Below are positions 23,475 to 33,029 of a stretch of DNA of 64,000 nt, one piece after another. The first letter of the stretch is position 1; the number at the start of each line of letters is the position of its first letter. Where the stretch lies: positions 12,528,501-12,592,500 of the forward strand of contig CM028906.1 in NCBI GenBank assembly GCA_016801845.1. Reading direction: 5' to 3'. Position numbers and translations under genes: made by a program. Origin of the DNA: Polydactylus sextarius. Its lineage: Eukaryota > Chordata > Actinopteri > Polynemidae. Below the pieces are notes generated by a model. That model was not told where the DNA came from. It did no database searches and saw nothing but the letters and a program-made list of their open reading frames with translations.

Positions 23475-24545
23475 AGTGCAACAGTGAGTGAGTTATTGTA
23501 CAGAGTTACTGTAAACAGCAGGAATGATTTCCTGACAGTGGAGCTGGATGATTCTGTTGGAGAAAGAGCTCCTGTCTCTAACATGTTGTGGAGACAGAGA
23601 AGATAGGATGACTTGATGATGAAAATAAGTTTGTTCAACGACATCCTGTTTCTCATTGACTCAAACCTCTACACTTTACGGCCTGTGATGGTTTTGGCCT
23701 TGCAGATTATTTTGTCCATCTTCTCAATACCAGTAAAACCAGTCAATTTCTCCTATTGGATCCCAACCACAAACCTCAAAATTTTATATATACTCTATGT
23801 ACATTAGGGATGCTCCGATCAATTGGTTGCCAACAATTATTGGCAGATATTCACTAAAAGTTGTTTGATCGGCACTCTCTTTATAGGCCAGTCAGTACAG
23901 CCAATCAGATGAAGTCCCCCACCCGTTGCTGATAGAAGCATCCCTAATATACATACACACATACACACACAACCTCCTCACCCTTTATGAGCTACCACCA
24001 GGTCTCGGTACTCTAACTCTTGTCCATCTCTAATTCATCACAGCACCACAGTGTCATCAGAGAACTTCTGCAGGTGGCCTGACTCAGAGTTGTACTGAAA
24101 GTCAGAGGTGTACAGACTGAACAGAAATGAAGACCGCACAGTCCCCTGAGGTGCTCCTGTGTTACTGACCACTATGTCAGACAAGGAGCTCTCTAGCTCA
24201 GGCCTATCTGAGGTTCCCCCTCTGTGCTGCCCTCCTGGAGATGGTCTTTGATTTTGAAGCCTGTAATCTCATACCCCTCCCACATCCCTGGTGCTGTTTG
24301 GCTGGACATTATTCTGCAGCTTCCTGCCATACGCCTCCTTACACTCCCTCAGCCTCACCTTGAGCTCATGCTGCACCCTTTTCAACTTATCCCTGTCAAC
24401 AGACCTAAAGGACTGCTTGTTTTCATTCAGCAGAGCCTTCAGGTCACCGGTGATCCAGGGCTTGTTGTTGGGATAGCAGCAAACAGTCCTGGTTGTGATG
24501 GTGTTGTGTGATGTGAATGAATCCAAATGACATCTGTGTCCCAAG
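23470..24545 (-). mobile_element. CR1/Rex1-type LINE relic
   Basis: On the minus strand, in order: a linker region with YPNNKPWITGDLKALLN, SFRSVDRDKLKRVQ and NSTRDV (about 24480-24270); the reverse transcriptase core GAPQGTVRSSFLFSLYTSDF and LQKFSDDT (about 24165-24030), whose SDD replaces the more usual ADD as in several fish elements; and a C-terminal part with MDKIICKAKTITGR, SLNKL, VRKSFL and TLYNNSL (about 23730-23480). The reverse transcriptase motifs between linker and core are deleted. A hAT element at 23805-23946 splits the core from the C terminus. Stops and frameshifts show it is dead. It lies wholly inside the element at 22367-25194. Confidence 0.88.
23805..23946. mobile_element. 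hAT miniature element, short copy
   Basis: The ends are TAGGGATGCTCCGATC and, at the right, GAAGCATCCCTA, a good terminal inverted repeat of the TAGGG(A/C)TG type found in hAT elements. It is flanked by an 8-base duplication with one mismatch: ATGTACAT (23797-23804) and ATATACAT (23947-23954). An 8-bp duplication is diagnostic of hAT. The left 115 bases are closely related to 52594-52690. The rest of the element is deleted relative to that copy. Confidence 0.9.
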
Positions 24546-24671
24546 CAACCACCACAGTTATCTAGTGAAGTCTAATAAAACCCCCGTATTAACTAATAAA
24601 ATAAACATTATATGCACTCAGTGAACAAAGAGTATAAAAATAAAGTACATACTAGAAATGTCATCAGCATT

Positions 24672-25029
24672 CAGACATGGAAAAAATTATTAGACCACCC
24701 TTGTTTTTTGCAATTTCTTGTTGTAATGCCTGGTACAACGAAAGTTACATTTGTTTGTGCAAATATAACAATAACAACATAATGGCTCATAAGAGTTTGA
24801 TTTAAGAGCTGTTATCTAGCCTGTTTCTACTTTATATAGTTTTATATAGTTTTCTTGATCCAAAATCACTTAAGTTCTTATATCAATAGCTATGGCATTG
24901 TAATGCCAAAAACAGTGCTTTTAGGCATTCCATGTTTTTTTTTGCCGTGTTCATTGTATTTTTCAGGTAATATACCTTTAGTGGTACCAGACATTAAAAT
25001 GGACAAGAAATTAAAGAAAACAAGAGTGG
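24672..25029. mobile_element. Tc1/mariner-like miniature element, right end truncated
   Basis: The left end has ATGGAAAAAATTATTAGACC then ACCCTTGTTTTTTGCAATTT. The right end has GGACAAGAAATTAAAGAAAA then CAAGAGTGG, the inverted counterpart. The expected terminal GTCTAATAATTTTTTCC is missing: sequence switches at 25030 to the inner arm of the surrounding element. The family, with its TTATTAGACCACCC ends, is abundant in fish and I associate it with Tc1/mariner. There is no transposase frame. Confidence 0.7.
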
Positions 25030-25090
25030 ACTCTTCAAATTAGTGCTGAAACTATCTTAAAATATTACAGGACAGAATAAATTGAGGAAC

Positions 25091-25144
25091 AAAACATGAT
25101 AGTTCCACAACTGACAGCCCTATGTTGTGGAACTGTCATGTTTT
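25091..25144. repeat. Subterminal hairpin in the right arm
   Basis: Arms 25091-25111 and 25124-25144 pair at 20 of 21 positions around a 12-base loop, starting 50 bases from the element tip. Position, arm length and loop length mirror the left hairpin at 22418-22471. Confidence 0.9.
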
Positions 25145-25194
25145 GCCAACTGGATCAATGTGGTATTCTTACCTTTTGGGATAAGACTGGGTTG

Positions 25195-25201
25195 TCATTT
25201 A
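25195..25201. repeat. Right 7-bp target duplication of the long-TIR element
   Basis: TCATTTA immediately follows the terminal GACTGGGTTG. It is identical to 22360-22366. Confidence 0.8.
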
Positions 25202-25306
25202 AAATGTGATGCATAGTTTAACATCGCAAAGAACCACATGACTTCCTCAGTTAAAAATTCACATGACAGAGAGGCAGAAGTGATTTTCACACATTTCAAA
25301 AATTGA

Positions 25307-25536
25307 TACCTTATTGACCCAAATATAAGACGGTATTTTTTCCCTAGAAAAAAGTTTGAAAAAGACGGTTTGTCTTTTATTCTGGGTCTAGAGACCTGGG
25401 GGTCTAAACCAACAGGTGGTGTCAAACATCTCCCCAAACAACTCAGAACTTCTTCTCCTCACTCACACACACTGGTGACCTGGAGAGATGCGACTGTGAC
25501 ATGGAGACTCATTGTTATATTCTGGTCAATACGGTA
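25307..25536. mobile_element. Miniature DNA element, short copy
   Basis: The left end reads TACCTTATTGACCCAAATAT and the reverse complement of the right end reads TACCGTATTGACCAGAATAT, a clear inverted repeat. The left 200 bases match, in the opposite orientation, the right end of the element at 31159-31792. Shared stretches include GGGTCTAAACCAACAGGTGG versus GGGTCTAAACCAACAGGTGG-type sequence, and CCTGGAGAGATGCGAC. The superfamily is unknown to me and no convincing target duplication was found. It lies about 105 bases outside the long-TIR element. Confidence 0.8.
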
Positions 25537-25539
25537 TTG

Positions 25540-27735
25540 TATGATAATGTATGTTTGCCATGTATTATCATTTTCCTGTTAATATGTTATATTTTTATTT
25601 ATTTATTATTTATTATTTTTATTCATTTTATTTATTATATTTTTAAATTTAACTGAGTCACAGTAGGCTTGGATGAAAATACTAAAATAACCACAACTGT
25701 CAATCTCTAAAAATACACACCCATCGTAAAATATGACAACAAAACACCAGGGTGTTCAGTGACACATATTCACATTACAACTAAATTACAGCTTTAAACA
25801 GTTGTTTTTTGTTGACACATCAAGCAAAGAAGGTTTCTAATGCTGCATAATACTTTACAGTCATTCTCTACATCAACAGTAACTATTTTCAAATAACCTT
25901 CCTCTTCAGCAGCAGTGTAATTACCTAATATACAAGCAAAAAAAAATCTGCATTGTCTGGAATATTTTTCTCACTGATGACGCCAATGAGGGAAAGCGAG
26001 CTGTTTCAAATGGATGGAGTCATTCAATGTCATTATCAGACATTTTCCTTTTGAAAAATCATGTTTACACAAACATAAAGGCTTCATCCATCAAACACTA
26101 ACTAGCAGAAAATGACACAAAGGAGAGGACAATAAATCAGCACTGTATTAATTTGTTGTTGTACTTATTCACCAGTGGGAGAACCCCAATTATCCTAAGC
26201 TTGCATGAAACCTCACTTGAGTTTGTGTCTATTAAGGCGGTCACAGCGTGGCACAGTTTGCCTAAGCACTTTCACAAAGATCTATTATTATTTATTTATC
26301 TTTTTGTAATAAAACTGCATGTGTGTATGCATTGTGCCTTTTTGGAAGATCTAGTTCTAAAAATGGTGCCCATATCCAATAGCCACTACTAGTACAAAAG
26401 TATTGACATCTCCAAATGTGAAAATGCCATTCCCTAGCAACCTCATTTTTCTCATCATAATTATCATCATCAAACATTTTCAATGCCAACAAACATTATC
26501 ACATGACAGCAGATCTGTAGCTTTTGGATTAAAAATTATAGACACAAATACTCCTGTTAAATAGTCTTTCATTGTTTTAATCCATTTTGCAAAAATTGCT
26601 TTTGCTGGTCACAGGAAAGTACAGTATATGGCAGAACATCCTGTCTTGTATCTAGAGGCAAATTTTATTGATGGTGGCTTCATGCATTAATAAAAAAAAC
26701 AAGACAACAGATAAATAAAAATGAATTTCAAGAATATACTATTTGAGACATTACCAGATTGTTTATGCTGTAAAGGAACCTGGATAACCGGTAATTATGT
26801 TTCCTAATACATTTGTAAACCACTACATACACAGACACCCTGCAAAATATTTCACTTCAAAACAGACATTAACAGTATTAAAGTGGGAGCAATATCTTCT
26901 AATAATAATTATGTCCTATACAGGATCTGATATTGCCTGTTTCCCTGTTTGTACCATCCATCTTTTCTGTCTCATTTTGACAACAGCTGAAATGTTAACA
27001 CATGCACATTGAGGATAAGCCTGTGATCACTGATGGGTGACTAGCCATAGGCAAAATGAAATGTGACTTCCAAGCTGCTTGCAAGTGTGCTCAGCATCTA
27101 AATCATTCCCATAACTGACCAGCCATTCTAAAATTCTAAATGTGAGAAGGCAGCAGCGGCAAGTAAATATCATCTCTATGCAGGATCTGAATAAGTTTGA
27201 TAAACTGACTTTAATAGCACAGCACCATTCAGGGGTAGGTCACTGCATAGTGTAAGTGTTAGAGTTAGTGTCTGGGGCTGTGGGCTTGACAATTAGTGGT
27301 AAAGCTATAGACATGGCAGTGAAAAGTATGTGCTCTTTGCCAGAAGATAAATGCTGCAACTATTCAAGACTCAAATCAAGTTTCTGTGTCTTTGGCCCTA
27401 GAGCAGAACATAAAGTGAGCAAAACACAAGGAAATACAGGATACTGTATTGTCACTCCAGTGTGTTATTATTGGTTAAATAATAAACACTCTACATTTGA
27501 TATGTTTTTGTCAGTTCAAAGGAATAATCCTAGTACATATGAAAGGTGAAAAATGTCCAGACAGAGTGCAGTGTGATGGAGGAGAGACTTTTATTTCAGG
27601 AAGAAAAGCAGTACAAAAGGGGCAGGAGACATGAGGCAGGACACGTTCTCTATTTAAGAGAGATTTGCTACTGCTACTGTCACGAAAAGCTATGTTTTAG
27701 TCTGGTCCATATTTTCTCAGCTGAACTGTACAATT
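25540..27735. other. Non-coding stretch, no gene seen
   Basis: AT-rich at 25580-25660. A block at about 26140-26280 is less AT-rich and unexplained. The 97- and 102-codon frames at 27256-27549 and 27546-27854 have no recognisable content and are likely chance. Confidence 0.5.
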
Positions 27736-27737
27736 TG

Positions 27738-27768
27738 ATTGTGTGTATGCGCGAGCGCGCGTGTGTGT
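27738..27768. repeat. Alternating purine-pyrimidine tract with CG core
   Basis: TGTGTGTATGCGCGAGCGCGCGTGTGTGT-type sequence, nearly all alternating purine and pyrimidine with several CG steps. This composition can adopt Z-DNA. Confidence 0.7.
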
Positions 27769-27769
27769 C

Positions 27770-30455
27770 TGACAGTCACTTTTCCTTACTAAAATGTTCC
27801 TTCTGTGGGTTAGCACCCACAACTAATGTAACACATACTGAACAAGAGATTTAGTTGGGTTTCTTTTATGTTTCTTTGGTGGTGCACAGCCTTCCAGTGT
27901 TGAGTGTGTAGATGACTGGGCATGGTATCCATAAGAAGTGAAGAGGTATATGAAATTTGTGAGGATGGGTATTTCTTCTGTAAAGACCTTGCTACTTCAG
28001 CTACTTTGTGTGATCTGGATATTTGGGCTTTTCAGATTGATCTGAACCAAAATCATATGTGAAAAGTGGACCACAGTCTTGACCAAAGGACCAACATTTG
28101 GTCTCAGTTTGGATGAATGTGAACCATGACTTCAGTTCCTTTGTGTAGTGAAAATATTTTCTCAGAACAAATGCAGGAATTTGACACACAATATTTTCAA
28201 CCAGTAAACATCCAGCATCATGAGCTGCACATAGGACACCAAGTGCTGGAGGGAGCACTAAAAAACAGGCTAATGAAATGAAAATATTTCATCACCATAA
28301 TGATAAAATATTTCCATTTAAAAATACTAAGTATTTTCTGAGATGCATGTCATTTTCATTTGACAATACAGGGTAATTATACAGACCATTCATCCCACCA
28401 CACCCGTTCTGCCAGCAAAAGGAGTGGACAACACAAAATTCTTATTGCAATGAGATGAGTGGGGTATCACAAAGTAACTGTACTTAGCACATCCAAATGG
28501 TTAGAGGTATGTCTATTAATTACAGTGTAGTAACACCTAAATGAATCTGCTTATTTATTTTTCTCTATCCTGATGAAACTGCCCGCCACATTGTCAAGAA
28601 ACAAACGCTACATGCATGCTCACAAACCAATCAATGTCAAGCACAGAGAGATGAAGTAGACATGGGGATATCATGGATAGGTCTAAAATTGTAGTGTGAA
28701 GCCAAAGTAAACCAGATTAAAAATCTACAATATAACAAAAAAAACAAATCTTGGTACAATCCTTTGGCCAGACTTTCAGTTTTGCAAGCTCCCTAAATAA
28801 GAAGTGCTCAATTTTATTTGACTCCATCTTAGTACTTGAAACAGTGAGGTCTTTCATCATTCAGCATACCATCAGTGATAAGTAAATGAGGTGGACAAAA
28901 TACCACAAACACCACAGATTTACCCCAGGGTTGTTGTATAAGGTAGCATTATGTTTAGCTTACCTTACTGGAGATACATATCAAATGTGACAGTGAGTTT
29001 ACATAATTTACATAACAACAACTATTTAATATAAATTTACATAACGTAAATAATACACAGTTTTAACTACTTACATTTGATTACATGCAACCCACATACA
29101 ACAGAAAACAGAAACTAAAATAGACATGACCCCTTTGGAGACCCTATTGAAATGTGATTAGAACATTCTAACATTATTTTCTTTACTAATATGTCTTGAA
29201 AATGTTAGAAACACACAAGCGATAATCTAGAATTCTACTAGCACTGGCATTTTCATATATCTCCCTGTTCTACTTTGAACTTTGTATTATGTTGTTTACT
29301 GATACTGCTCTTCCCACATAATGAAATTCAAGCATAATGGATGATCGATCCCAAGCCACCATATTCAAAGGGAAAGGAAGACAACCATCGAGAGACTGAT
29401 GAGTTCACACATTTTCAATGGAGATCTTAACATCTTAAATTTCAGAGCCAGTTTTGCCAGCAGACTGGATCCAGTATCAGCATGTTCTATTTGGAACCCA
29501 GTTAAAAGCTGTTTGAGATCTCTTTGTAAAAAGAGCCAATTGATTGAAACGGGATGACACTCGAGTGTTGGATGTGAATTTATCGTCACACAAGGTTAAA
29601 GTCACTGCTGATCCAAGGAAGAAAGGAAGATGATGTGCTGCTGTAAAAAGTAAAGCATAGAAGAACCACATGATCACGTGAATGTTTGTGTAAATCTTTC
29701 ATCACCTTGTACAACACCATCAAAACTGTTTAAAATGACAAAGCTATGATAATTTAAACCTTCCTGAACCTCAACCAACACAGCACATCACGATTGATGC
29801 TGCATCATCTCTTAAATCTTTTATAAAAACAGCTAATAAATCTGCCAAAACCCTTTTTCCAGCATGTTTGAACATTTGAACTGACAGCACATGTATGCCT
29901 TGCTAACAACATGTCTTACAGCTTTCTTCCAAGCGCCTTTTATCCAGTAAATAATACGGACAGAGCACAGAGTTCATTGCATGGGTTCATTGCAGAATAT
30001 CTCTGATGTGGTATTACCATGACAGTTGCAATCATGAGAACATGTTCACTTCCTTCTTTTTTTACATCAATACATGCAAAGCATTGTGAGCGGTGGCTGC
30101 TGCACACACAGCAGCTGCTGCCCAGTGTGTTAACAGCTGAAGCGAAATGAAGGTGACTGGTAATGGTTATTGTTTTGTCCCTCTCTGCCATTTAATCTCC
30201 TTTCAGAGAACTTCATTAGGTGCTGGAAGACCAAACGACTTGTAGATAAAACTTGATCTGTAAGCCAGGGACATTCAGGACAAGCCAATCTTTATTCACT
30301 TGTTGGCTCAGAAGGCATCAACAATAGTCTAATTTTCTGTAACATGAATACTGTTACAGGTCAGATGCTTTTTGTTCCATTTTAAGTTACTTCTTGTTTT
30401 GGTTTGTTTTTTGTTTGTTTGCTTGCTCCAAAATTTGTATCAAGTCAAAATTAGA
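27770..30455. other. Non-coding stretch with possible conserved blocks
   Basis: No gene is supported. The segment 28001-28258 has TTGATCTGAACCAAAA, TTGGTCTCAGTTTGGATGAA and GAACCATGACTTC and reads like a decayed dispersed repeat I cannot name. Blocks at 29340-29660 and 29940-30270 are less AT-rich and look regulatory. The rest is AT-rich. Confidence 0.5.
29940..30270. promoter_or_regulatory. Candidate conserved non-coding block
   Basis: A complex, non-repetitive island with GACTGGTAATGGTTATTG, GCCATTTAATCTCC and TTCATTAGGTGC motifs, including TAAT and ATTA cores. It has no splice-supported frame. The call rests on composition and motif density only. Confidence 0.25.
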
Positions 30456-30479
30456 AATATACCCACTAATCAATTGATA

Positions 30480-31158
30480 AAGATATACAGAAAGATGGTA
30501 ATACAGGAGCTAATGCTAACATCATCATGCTAATAGGCTCACAATGACAATATTAAAATTGTAACATTTGACAGAAATGTCTGCTCTCTTAGTTGACACT
30601 GAGACTGATGGGACCTGTCATTATTTTTGCCAGTGTTTGGTCATGAACCAAAGTATCAGACAAATTGAGGGGAGAAGAGAGGAAAAGTCAGAGGATGACT
30701 TAAGTCATTAGAATTTACCCCCAAGGCCCATGAATATCAGTAGCAAATTTCATAGCAATCCATCCTGAAGTTATGGAGACATTTCATTTTAGACCACAAA
30801 TGTCACCCTTATGGCTGGAGGAGATCGCCAAAGTAATTTGAATACATCATCATCTTGGAGCTATAAATGCTTTGCCAACCCATTATACATTGAGTTATTT
30901 TACTGAAAATTTTGACGTGATGGTGACGCTACAAGAAAAGGCATAGGAAAATTGAAGTCATTAGCTTTGATACTCTAGGGATCATGAATATCTGTAAAAA
31001 GTCACAGTAGGAAAAGTTGTGCTAAAAATTTCTCCTCTGGTGACCATGAATGTCTAATTTTGAGTCAATTCATGAATGCTGAAACATTTCACAGGATAAG
31101 TGAAAACTTTGACTTGATGACACAGCCTTAGGATTCATGAATGCCTGTCGAAAAAATA
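30480..31158 (-). repeat. Common dispersed percomorph repeat, inverted copy
   Basis: Same family as 17169-17655 but on the other strand. The reverse complement gives ATGGATTGCTATGAAATTTG, the family's core. A CATGAAT-TCTG-type unit recurs near 30730, 30980, 31040 and 31135, so the copy contains internal imperfect repeats spaced tens to hundreds of bases apart. TAATGCTAACATCATCATGC near 30515 is the TTAGCATG end. It is cut at about 31158 by the next element and resumes at about 31793. Confidence 0.7.
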
Positions 31159-31792
31159 TACTGTATCGACCCGTATGTAAGATGACCCCTAATTTTCAAG
31201 ACCCATTTTTGGAAAAATTAGTGAGCAAGCACATGACCTGTAGTAGCAAGCATGCATCATCTAGGAGTAGATGTTTTTTGTTTATATTGTATTTTGTTTG
31301 TATTTGTATCATTATTTGTTGAGGATTTATGCCTTTAATGATAGACAGTGAACAGAGGCGAGCACACACAGGGAAGCTTGTCTAGATGGGGAAACAGCTG
31401 CATGGCATATACATGCATGCAGACATTAGCGTTATGGCTACCAACAACTGTAGCTGTAGCTGTAATACGGAGGACAATTATCACCAGCCCAATTTTGAAA
31501 TTATGGCGGTTCCACAGTCCTGTCAATGTTCGAGAAACAATGTCCTCCTCTGCTGTTTGTTAACTTGCTCAATGTTTTTCTAGTCAGTCTCCGTGTCACG
31601 GTCGCATCTCTCCAGGTCACTGGTATGTCTGAGTGAGAAGAAGAAGCTCTGACTAGTTGGTGAGAAGATATTTGACTCCACCTGTTGGTTTAGACCCTCA
31701 GATCTCTGGACCCCAAATATAAGACGACCCGACTTTTTCAGACTTTTTTCTTGAGAAAAAAAATACCATCTTATATTTGGGTCAATACGATA
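31159..31792. mobile_element. Miniature DNA element, long copy
   Basis: The left end reads TACTGTATCGACCC and the reverse complement of the right end reads TATCGTATTGACCC, followed by ATATAAGA-type sequence on both sides. The right 230 bases are the inverted relative of 25307-25536. The 634-base interior has only short incidental frames on both strands, so it is a non-autonomous element. It interrupts the older dispersed repeat, which resumes after it. Confidence 0.8.
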
Positions 31793-31850
31793 ATAGTAAT
31801 TTATCCACTGATTTGTTTTGCCATCCATAGAGCCATGCTGCCAGCATTTC
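31793..31850 (-). repeat. Resumed end of the interrupted dispersed repeat
   Basis: CCATAGAGCCATGCTGCCAG is a recognisable piece of the same repeat family as 30480-31158, displaced by the element at 31159-31792. Confidence 0.5.
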
Positions 31851-31854
31851 TGCA

Positions 31855-32640
31855 AACAAACTATAAATGAATACACCTCACATTGCTAAGACTTAAGACT
31901 CAAGCCAAGTTGGCTACTTTAAATCTAATCTCCCCTCATGTCACAGTCAGGAATGGTACTTTGAATGTAAATGAAACATGCCAATGTTCCCATCCCTATT
32001 TTAAATCCACCATCCACAGTGATAGAAGGAAAGTAGAAAGCACTTTGGCTGTGATTTGTTTCATGTGAAGCACCAAGGAAGTGTGGAAATGTTCAGTTGT
32101 TATTAGGAAGGACACAGAGGAGGAGGACCAGGACGAAGAGGAGGTGGAGATGGCTACAGCTGCAGCTATGGGAATGGCGGGAGCATATCAGGCCGAGCAG
32201 ATTGTGTGGTCTGAGTGGCTATTAAAAGTGACAGGATGGAGGCCTCGGAGTTGGTGAGCCGCCTGATTACGCCTCTCCTCCCCAGTCCCCCTATTGACTG
32301 TGGTTAGGATGTAGCTTTCCATTTCCTGCCGAAATAAATTAAAAGTCAGAACTAATTTGCCTGATGGGGGGATGCAGGTGTTTTCTCTATCTTTTTTGTG
32401 CTTCAAAGTTTCTGAATAAAAAAAATCTCCTAGCCTGGAAATCAATTGAACCTTTGGCTCTTTGATAAGGAAAGGGCTTATTTTCAGCCTGTGACAGTTT
32501 TGTGGCAGGGAAGCAAAAAAGGTAGGGATTTGATTAAAGGGGAGATAGTGAGAGATTGAGGTCTTGTTCTTGCCATAGGAAAGATCAAGGCACGTAATCA
32601 TGTCTGCTACAATCCTGGCTCTACCACCATGCTCCTGCTC
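31855..32640. promoter_or_regulatory. Candidate conserved non-coding block
   Basis: From about 32140 the sequence is complex and repeat-free, with motifs such as TCCATTTCCTGCCGAAATAA, AATCAATTGAACCTTTGGCT and CTTATTTTCAGCCTGTGACA. A 137-codon minus-strand frame (32188-32601) spans it. Its product has no domain I recognise, so it is probably incidental. The block could be an enhancer; 31855-32140 is ordinary sequence with a purine-rich patch near 32115-32150. Confidence 0.3.
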
Positions 32641-32647
32641 CGTTATT

Positions 32648-32716
32648 GTCTCTCACTCTCGCTCTCTCTCTCACTCACACACATACTCTTGATTTCTTTT
32701 TTACACACACACACAA
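32648..32716. repeat. (TC)n and (CA)n simple tracts
   Basis: TCTCACTCTCGCTCTCTCTC runs into CACACACATAC. A second CA run lies at 32703-32716. Confidence 0.9.
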
Positions 32717-32967
32717 CCATGCGCAACCACACATACATGCTGACATTTCCTCATGTGCTTACTTTGTAGTGACATCTGATAAGCAAGGAATGAAAGAAAG
32801 GAAATGCTTTATTTTCCCACTCTCCACTTCTGTCCAAAATCCCTCTCGAACAACCTCAGATCCCTGTTTTGTTACGTTTTTTTTTCCGACATTCTCTCTA
32901 CCTGTCAGACAAGTGGCGGACATACAGCACCTACACAACCTCTCCGGCAATATATCCTGAATCTGGT

Positions 32968-33025
32968 AATAAATAAATAAATAAATAAATAAAAATAAAA
33001 CCTTTTTTTTTTTTTTTTTTTTTTA
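32968..33025. repeat. (AAAT)n tract and poly-T
   Basis: AAAT units at 32968-33000 are followed by 23 T residues at 33003-33025. The complementary arms could pair. Confidence 0.9.
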
Positions 33026-33029
33026 CAAC

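Larger units (their letters stand above)
22367..25194. mobile_element. DNA transposon with long terminal inverted repeats
   Basis: The ends are inverted copies. The left end begins CAACCCAGTCTCATCCCAAA and the reverse complement of the right end begins CAACCCAGTCTTATCCCAAA. Similarity continues over about 150 bases and includes AATATTTTAAGATAGTTTCA at the inner edge of both arms (22590-22609; 25049-25068 reversed). The left arm (to about 22622) is longer because of an extra insertion. A perfect 7-bp TCATTTA duplication flanks the element. Each arm carries a subterminal hairpin about 50 bases from the tip. The interior holds a minus-strand LINE relic, a hAT miniature element and a truncated mariner-like element. 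I recognise no transposase; a 73-codon frame at 22753-22974 is unassigned. The superfamily is not determined. Confidence 0.8.

Noticed and set aside
24224..24511. 95-codon plus-strand frame
   Set aside because: It is the antisense shadow of the minus-strand LINE linker region.
28001..28258. 85-codon minus-strand frame as a gene
   Set aside because: The sequence reads like a decayed dispersed repeat; the peptide is not recognisable.
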